Assembly (NCBI GenBank): GCA_036850595.1
Contig: CM072152.1
Location: 4,173,640 to 4,237,639, forward strand
DNA: 64,000 nt
Source of the DNA: Rhyacichthys aspro
Lineage: Eukaryota; Chordata; Actinopteri; Gobiiformes; Rhyacichthyidae
Direction: 5' to 3'
Shown: in pieces, positions 52,801 to 61,800 of the stretch
Layout: each line of letters opens with the position of its first letter
How positions within the stretch are numbered: the stretch's first letter is position 1
The notes under the pieces: model-generated
The model's database searches: none
What the model was told of the DNA's origin: nothing
Seen by the model: only the letters and a program-made list of their open reading frames with translations
Made by a program: the position numbers and the translations under genes

Positions 52801-55800
52801 ATTCTTGAAACAAATTACATATTAGGTGTTGGACTGAGTTTGCGTGACATTTGGGAAAAGAGTGAATGAGACAAACTAGCTCAAAGTCAGTTCTCAGTCA
52901 TTTGCTTTTGTGGACGAATGAATATACCAGCAACACCGGCAGAAAAGTGACTTTAAAGGCCTCTTTTGTGACAGTGCATCAACATATTTTGAACAGTTGT
53001 AATGTATTTTTATTTACCTGCTAAAACAGCTTAAAATTTGGGATATGTCCAATTTACTTATTGTCATTAAAAGCATCTAAGGTTATCACTACAACACTAT
53101 GATACTGTGATATTTTCCCTCATGCTGTCGCAATCTCATAAAGACATATAAGTCTAACTCAAAAAACATTTTTGCATTGTTGCACTTTGAATGGATTTAC
53201 AACTCTAAAACATAAGCATTTCCAGCTCTTCTCTTGTGGATCCTACACAAAAGCGTTTCCATTAGCTGCGGGGGGAACCTCTGCGGATGAAGCCGTGTAA
53301 AATTAATTGCTTATAATGTCCAGTTATGCTCTGTCCTCAGCAACAAAGGCGGGGAGGCCATTTGTTTGCCTTGACCATCACAGATGCTGCACGCTGCATG
53401 GGATGCCGGGACAGGGGCTCATTTTCCGCTGGTTGATTAATCATCGTAAGGAGGGCTCCAAGTTACATACAACTTTAGTAGTTAACCTCATCACCTGCCG
53501 ATCCGACTGCCAAATGGCTTCAGTGTGAGACCGCGGATGATGAATACGGGCCAGCTGCAGGAAGGCAGGGGGAGAAATGTTGCTACATCCTGGATATAAA
53601 GGGAAAAGAATGAGGTTTGAGCGCTGAGCAATAAGATGTAGAATGTGCTGAGAGTTAAGGCGAGTTTGAAGAGATAGCTGAGGAAAAGGTAAGGCTGGAC
53701 TGGGCCGGATAAAGGGGAAGGCTAGGACCTCAGAGGAGCATGTGAGGAGGAGCAGAGCCCGGGGCTTACATGCAGATTGAAGGTGAAATCCGACTTATCG
53801 GGACAGGAAACACAGCTCAAAAAAAATGCCTAACAGCACTAATCCTCGCTCAAGACCTGATGATACGGCCCCAAAATACCATTCAGAAAACGCCTTCATC
53901 CTTTAAATAAACCTGCATTGATGTTTTTTTTCGCCGTCTTAAAAAGCAGTAATCCCTACAGAAGGGAAAAAGGAGGTAGAAGGAAGAGCATCCTCCAAAG
54001 CCCTCTTTAACATTCACCCTGCTACTTATTGGCCGTTTCAAGTGGAAGAAAACATGCTCTTTATCAGGCGTGCCTTTTACATTGAGAATTTCCTCTGTGG
54101 AGATAAGGAGTTCAAATGATGTACTCTTTTCCCAGAATGCTTGTAAGTGAACATTTATATGCGGCTGTGATCTGCAGGTGGAAGTTTCAGAGTCACATAT
54201 CGCGCTTTAAGGTCACTGCCGCCCAAAACTGTCATCACTGTTAAGAAAGTTGCCGGTCCATAAACCGATTTAATTTGCATTGGGAAGAATTGTATTAGAA
54301 AAAAAACATTCAGTTTTACACATTTACATAACAAGATCATTTTCTTGTTAACTCAAGGATGCAAAGACTTGGAAAAAGAGATGATCTAAAATATGGAAAT
54401 AGGTGTGAGATTTCTTTGTTTGTTAATCTATTATTTGTTTGTTGATTTGTGATTAATTTGTTGATCTATTGTTTGTTGATTTCTGATTTGTTTGTTGATC
54501 TCATTTGTTTGTTGATTACTGATTTGTTCATTGATCTCTGTTTGTTGATTACTGATTTGTTCATTGATCTCTGTTTGTTGATTTCTGATTTGTTCGTTGA
54601 TTTCTGATTTGTAGGTCTCTTATTTGTTGATCTCTTATTGGTTTGTTGGTCTCTTAATTGTTGATCTCTGATTTGTTGATCTCTTATTTGTTTGTTGATT
54701 TCTGATTTGTTAAGCTCTTATTTGTTTATTGATCTCTTGTTTGTCTGTTGATGTCTAATTTGTTTGTTGATCTCTTATTTGTTTGTTGATTTCTGGTTTG
54801 TTTGTTGATTTCTGATTTGTTGATCTCTTTTTTGTTTGTTGATTTCTGATTTGTTGATCTCTTATTTGTTTGTTGATTTCTGATTCATTTGTTGATCTCA
54901 TATTTGTTGTTGTTTTCTAAGTTTTTGCAGATTTCAAATGTGTTAGGTTTAGGTACTGCCCAGTCACTTTAAGTCAGTCACCCCTCACTCAAATCGTGTT
55001 ATCAAGGCCTACTCTGAGTCAAGGCATAAGTCCTGAAAATAAGCTCAGTGACTCCACTAGTTAGATTCCAGGACTTCATGCAACACATTAAATGGTCACT
55101 ATTAGATGTTTAAGTCAGGACGCTAAGGTATGACCTTTGCTGCCTGCATTAAAACAAATGTATAATGTTATCTATGCTGAGGATGGCGTTAAAAAAGACC
55201 AACACAAACCACAAAAAAGAGCAACTTAGAGCCACATAAAACCTGAGAAATTATCTATTTTACTCAAGCTATTCAATATCTAACCCTAGCATGAGCCATT
55301 TTGCAACACTTGAAAACATCAAATCTCTTTTATATTTTATGCAAACACTAGTAATGGCGTGTGTGTCTTCTGTGGACACACATTCGCTTCAGCAGATGGA
55401 CAAAAAGCTGTCATTGTGAATTTTAATTGGCCATTTACGGCTGCTTTTTGGGGGCCTCCACTTGGCCAGAACTGCTCCCATCTGATTACACATTATGACA
55501 ATATTATAACAGATGTCCCGTCCAATAAAGTAAATTCCTGAAGGACTGTATGTAATGTGAGTAATTGATCATTTCTTTTTATGCCGGCCTCTATTTACCA
55601 GCATGCTCCTGGTTTACAGATAGCCCCTGCAGTCGGGACGGCGGCCCATATGGCACTGCGCTTTACCGGCCATTTGACTGTACTGCTGATGAAGAGGTTC
55701 GTTTCTCCGGAGGAACCTGTCGGAGGGGGGAGCACTACACCCGGCTGTGAATAACAAGGCTGTCACTAAACTCCAAAAGTGCCTTCCGCCGCTCGAACGA

Positions 55801-58800
55801 GGCCGCTGGCACAGGTCGGGGTTTTTTGCCGTTGCGCAGGAACACTCCCTTCCCGCGTCGGACCTCGGGTTGCCTCTCACATCCTCCAAACGGGTCCGCG
55901 GAGAGGGGATGTTTATTATGATGCAAAAGTGCCTCGCCGAGACGCAATCACAACACTTTGTATTTCCTGCCGTGTTGTGTGTGAGGCTTCACACAACAGT
56001 TTATCTGGGTTAGGAGTAGATGAGGAGAAAAGCTGCCTAATCCTTTTTCAGAAGAACCTCCAGTTTTCACCGCAAACAAAAAGCATCTTTGTTCACAAAC
56101 ATCCTAAGTAATATATATGTTCCAATGCCACTTTTTCCAGAAGAGGTACATTTAAAAATAAGTACTCACAGACACCAACTACAGATATGATTAGCTTATT
56201 TCATAATGAACACTTCTCAACACCACTAATTGCCAGAAGGAATACAAATACTTATGAAATTGAATACTTACTGACATCAAGTACAGATTTGAGTACCAAA
56301 TAATAAAAATCATTAACATACTAAATCATCCCACCACTTTTTTCCATTTTTTCCACTGATACTGAGGACAGAGTACTTAATAATACACAAACATTCTAAA
56401 TATTAAGGATATCTTAACGGCACTAAAATTCTTCAAATTGAGTACTAACCAAGCCTGAGTAAAACTATCAAGGGTGTCCCATTTCCATTTCAAGCACAAG
56501 TACTTAAAAAAAGAAGTGACCAACAACAGCTACAGATATGAATACTCTGTAATTTAACATTACAAATAACAAGGATGTCCTGGCTTTAACAAGTAGGCAA
56601 CAAAACTGGTTGTGTTATGTAGGCCATTGTTTCTAGATTAAAGGTTTGCTACCACTGTTTGCCAGACAAACTTTTACAAAATGTGGAGTAAAACTTACAA
56701 CTATTAACTATTAAAGAGGAGTATTAATCAGAGAAAGTAGTTCTTATTCTATTCTTACTTCTTCCTATTATATGCACTACCCGTAATGCAGTCTGTTTAT
56801 GTATAGGGGTACTATCGTATAGAGAAAAAAGGGCAAAAACTGAGACTGCAGGGAGAAGTATCAGAAGGGGTCAGACTAGTGCAAGATAGTGGGATCTGAA
56901 CAGCCCTAGTAAATAACACGATGCTTTGCTGTTTATCAAAAACATACTGAAATCCCTCTTTCAGTCAGATGCAAAAAGGCCGACGTGGAGGGGCCCCCGG
57001 AGACACGAGGGGAATAGAATCATCACTCACCGATTAGACTGGCCATGGAGGCAGTGTTGATAATCTTGCCGTATCCTTGCTTCAGCATCACTCGACCTGC
57101 AGCCTGAGGCGAGGATAGGGGGCAAGAGGAGACACATTAAGCACCTTATTACGGCACTGATACGCTACCTGATACCTGAGGCCTGAGCACAGAACACCGC
57201 TTCAACATGCACACACAAACAGCCGCTCAACAAACAGATTTTTTTCATTGGAAAGCTGTAGAGGTGGGATATTCAACACTCAGATCTTTCACACTGGGGG
57301 AACTGTTCATAATGTTCTAATTTGGACTGAAAAATGGACTGTAAAAATGATTGTAAGAATGATTTTTGATTGCACATTTGTTTACTTACTAAAGTAAAAG
57401 GGTATATCATTAGGAAATAATTAAAATCTGATTGTTTTTCTATAGAAAGACTCAGGCCATAGATTAGAAGATAAGTTTCTAAAGTTTATTTCTTAAATCA
57501 CAAACACTACAGAAAATAATTGTATGTAGACATATAAGTTATGCATTTTATATGTAGAACATTTTATTCTTTACATGTAATGTACACATGTATAATGTAT
57601 CATTTATACCAGATGCTTGTGAAATAAGGAACACTTTACTTACAAATGTCTCAATCCCAAACACAATTTTCACATTGTTGAAAGATGAGCCTTTTTGTCT
57701 GTGAATTTTGATAATATGCCAAATTGCTATTGGAATTTTAAATTAGATTTGAACCACTGCAGAATTACAATTATATGCTTTTATCAAGTAATTAAACAAA
57801 ATATGATTTTGATTTTTAACATGGGACCAATGTTATGTAATGTGAATTATTAAGCACTTGTATCTGTCCTCAGGTTTGGTGATTTAAATTGTAATTGGTA
57901 ATTCTGGTAGATTTTGAATTTTGCTAAGTTGAGCAAATGTTTGCCTGCATTTTGATAAATAGCAGTGATTGTTTACTTTTTAGTCTAATATAATGCAACA
58001 TAGTCTACAGTAATGTACACTTTGTAAATAATTCCCTGCATAACCTATGAGTTACCTTTGAATTTATTTTGTGTTTTAAATTTGTATTAAATTTTAATAA
58101 ATAAAATGTAACAATTCTGGTAGATGTAAAAAAGTCACCATAAAATAAAATTAACAATTCATGGACTGAATTTCATTCCAAAGGTCTGGCCATCCATTTT
58201 CTCTTTATGTTAGACTAACACTTGAGGACACACACCTGACAACACATGAATGTCCCCCTGAGGTTGACGTTAAAAGTCTGGTCCCACTCCTCTAAAGAGG
58301 TTTCCTCACTGGCCGAGTTCATGTTAATGCCAGCGTTGTTGCAGCCGACATGGACCGCTCCCCATTTGGACAGGATCGTGTCAATCATCCTCTGGACGTC
58401 TTCAGATTTGCTGATGTCGGCGGTGATTGGAATAGCATTGATCCCTGGAAGAGAATGACAATGTTAAGCTGTATTAAATTGTAAAGAATGTGCCTTTTGC
58501 TATATATACAACTCATGAGAAAACAAGAACTAAAAGTGAAATCACACAACAATGTCAGAAGAGCATCTCAGCCCCTGCTGGGGATTTTTAGCCTTTACAA
58601 TGCTGCCATCTGCTGGTAGACTAAAAAAAATAAATAATCACTGCTATTCAGCAAAATGTGTTTCAAATTGGCTCTTTTTAAAGCACTCATGGACATGTAC
58701 TCATGGATACCAAGAAGAGTAATTACTCATTCTTTTAACAGAATGAGTAATTACTCTGACTTACACAGATTACTCTCTGAATAAATACTGAATACAGGTA

Positions 58801-61800
58801 CAATCACTTTGTAAATCACATTCAACATTCACATTTCAAAACTTGACTACAATGCCATGATACAATTCAGAAACATTGAAAATAAAGGATATTATAGTAC
58901 TAATACCCTTTACCTAGAATGATTACAAGTACTTGTACTGTGCTTAAATATAAGAACTCACATTTTGAGTATAGAATAATTCACAAACATTCTAAATACC
59001 TTCAAGTACTACAAGTATTCAAGATCAAGAACTGGGGCTGCAACAACTAGTTGGATTAATCAATTCTAATTATAATCATAATCGATGAATCTGGTTGTAT
59101 TCATAGACTGAAACATACCATGTGCAGAGAGAAGTTTTATTACCAAGACGGAGCAGTAAATCTACAGAAACAGTAAAAGAGATGTATATTCTGTGTTTTT
59201 GATAAAAATACATGTGTATATGCTCTATCCACACGTCCTGTGGCGTACTGTAGCTTCATCTGGTTCAGATTTTGTAAAAAATGTTTGTGATTTTTTTTAT
59301 TGTATTATCATCAGTTTTAAACAGGAACAATAAAACACCAAGTCGACAACTTGTTTTTGTAAGACCACCAGGTCTCCACGCGCTTACATGCACTTCACAA
59401 TCTGATTATGAATTGTTTAATCGAAAAAATAATTGTCCGATGAATGGATTATAGAAATAATTGTTAGTCGCAGCCCTGATGAGTAATAATACTGAACAGA
59501 GACACAACTACTAAATAATTGTCCCTGTTTTCATAGAACCCTTATAAAAGCCAATAGAATTGCGACTTCCCTTCCTGGTCTGATTTAACATCCACTGGTC
59601 ATTTTTTCATAATCTGTTTGGTCTTTCTTTAGTATTTGAATTATTTTAGCATATATATTCCTATGCATTCCCATTCGTATGCTATTTTGGCCACTTTCTT
59701 CATGGTTCTGTTTCCCTTTGATTATGCCAGTGGCATACCATGGACTTTCGCAAATTTTTTAACTGTTAAAAATCTCAAGGATCAGGGAAATTACTCGGAA
59801 AGATTTCAAGTAACCACTTTATAAAGACCAGGTTCCGAGAGAATCTTACTCACCTTTCAGAGTGAGTTCTTGGGCCACAGTCTCAGCTTTAACTGGGTCC
59901 AGGTCAACCACAGCCAGCTTCGCCCCAGCCTCACCCAGAGCATGAGCAAAGGCCCTGCCGATGCCCTGTCCTGCTCCTGTCACATAAGCCACCTTCCCAT
60001 CCAGGCGCATCCGTTCCAGAATGGGACGTCCCATCACTCCACGGAACACCTCATCGTCTGTTATTTTACTCTAGAATACAGAGAGAAGAAAATGCTTTGA
60101 TTAATCCCTTTCAGAAATCATCAGGCAATGACTAACAGTAAAAGTGAAGAAAATTGAGTTTCATGTTGCTCTAGTTGTCGTTTGATTGTTGATTAGTAAG
60201 AACATAATCATACAAACCTTGTCAACTACCACTAAAAGCATATATTGTACTATACATTTGAATGTCCTTGAAAATTGTACTTTAGGACTTTAGGCCGGTA
60301 CCTAACTTCACACCACGTTTTGATTTAAGGTCAATGACCACATGAAATACTCCAACATTATTGCGATTAAAGTTGTTCTTAGCAATGTGAATACAGCTGA
60401 TGTTGATGTTTTGGTAATATTGCTGCTGTTGGACCTAGATTTTCCTTGGGATCCACTGGAGTGTTAAGGGTCAAACAAGTATGGTATACTTTTGTTTCTA
60501 CCATCAAAAGGGGTCCGAAGAACCACAATTAAACTCACTGTGATCCAGTTACTAAAAAGTGGAGCTTAAAAAGTGGAACACTTAGATTAGACAATAAAGC
60601 ACCCTTACTCTGAAAGAGACATGGCACAAAACTGCAATGTTTTCTTAAATGAAGTTTGTCTTATTTGCCTTGCAGTTATTAACCTTTTGAAACTCTCAAT
60701 ACAACAGTCTACCTCAACTACTAATTATAGCAATAGTACCACCAGCTTCTTGTACAGCTACAAAAGAGCATTGCTCTCTGTTTTTTCACTCTTCAAGTTG
60801 GATATAGCTTAAATTATTATTAATATTTCATGTAGAAGTATAACTTGTGTGGCACCTGTGTGGCATCATTATTTAGAAGGCAGCCACTCTCCTACACGCT
60901 TCGCACTGGAAACACATTCGTACCAACCAACACATGCTGTACCACTTATAAGAAATATGCCCAAAATCTCTGTCTGTTTGTTCAATTATCTTTCCATCTA
61001 AAACATAAATTAGATTTTTGACATTTACTGACATTGCCTCTATGATTAAATTAGTTGAAAGAAAAAGATCCAGAGCAAGGCAGTGTGGAATCCGCTCGCC
61101 ATTATGTTCCAACTACAGTCTGCAATGGTATTTTTCTCAAGTCCATTTTGACAAATTATTTACTTACTGCCCTTTTAACTTTCTTGTCGATTCAAACAGT
61201 ACCTTTGTGCGAGAGCATTCAGCAGCTGCAGACACTCTGCGGATAACACTGATCCCATCTCGCAGAGGGATAATGACCTTTAAGATGAGAAGTGAGAATG
61301 TGAGTCTAGGAAGCTGTGAAATCATTTGTACATTTTGCTTTTAACCTACCTGCTCTACACGTGGATCTTTGGCAACAAATTCATTGAAATCCCGAAGTGC
61401 CAGTCCGTTCTTATCAGTGGTGTCCTTAAGATAAACTTTGGCTTTAAAGAGCGAGTTGTCAACACATATGACCCCGTGTAATCTCAGCAGATTATTCTCC
61501 AGGATAAAGTTATAGTAGTTGATGTAATTATTTTTGTCTGCATCAATGAAGACCATGTCAAACTGTTTACCTGCTGCTGCCAACTCCTGAGGGGGACAAA
61601 GGTTCAAAGAAAATGAATGTTAATAAGAAGATTCTCTGTTAACCTTTGTTCCCATTTGGCAAATAAACACTTAAAAGATTACTATTTTGGGCTTGTTGGC
61701 TTAATATATAAGATGGATAGGGAATGGAGTGAAAGAGAGTGGGGAATGACACTGGGCAAATGACCTGACCAACACTTGGGCCCGGGTCTCCAGCGTGCTA

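Noticed and set aside
55614..56111. Four overlapping open frames on both strands
   Set aside because: All arise from high local G+C; none has a start context, splice sites or family match.
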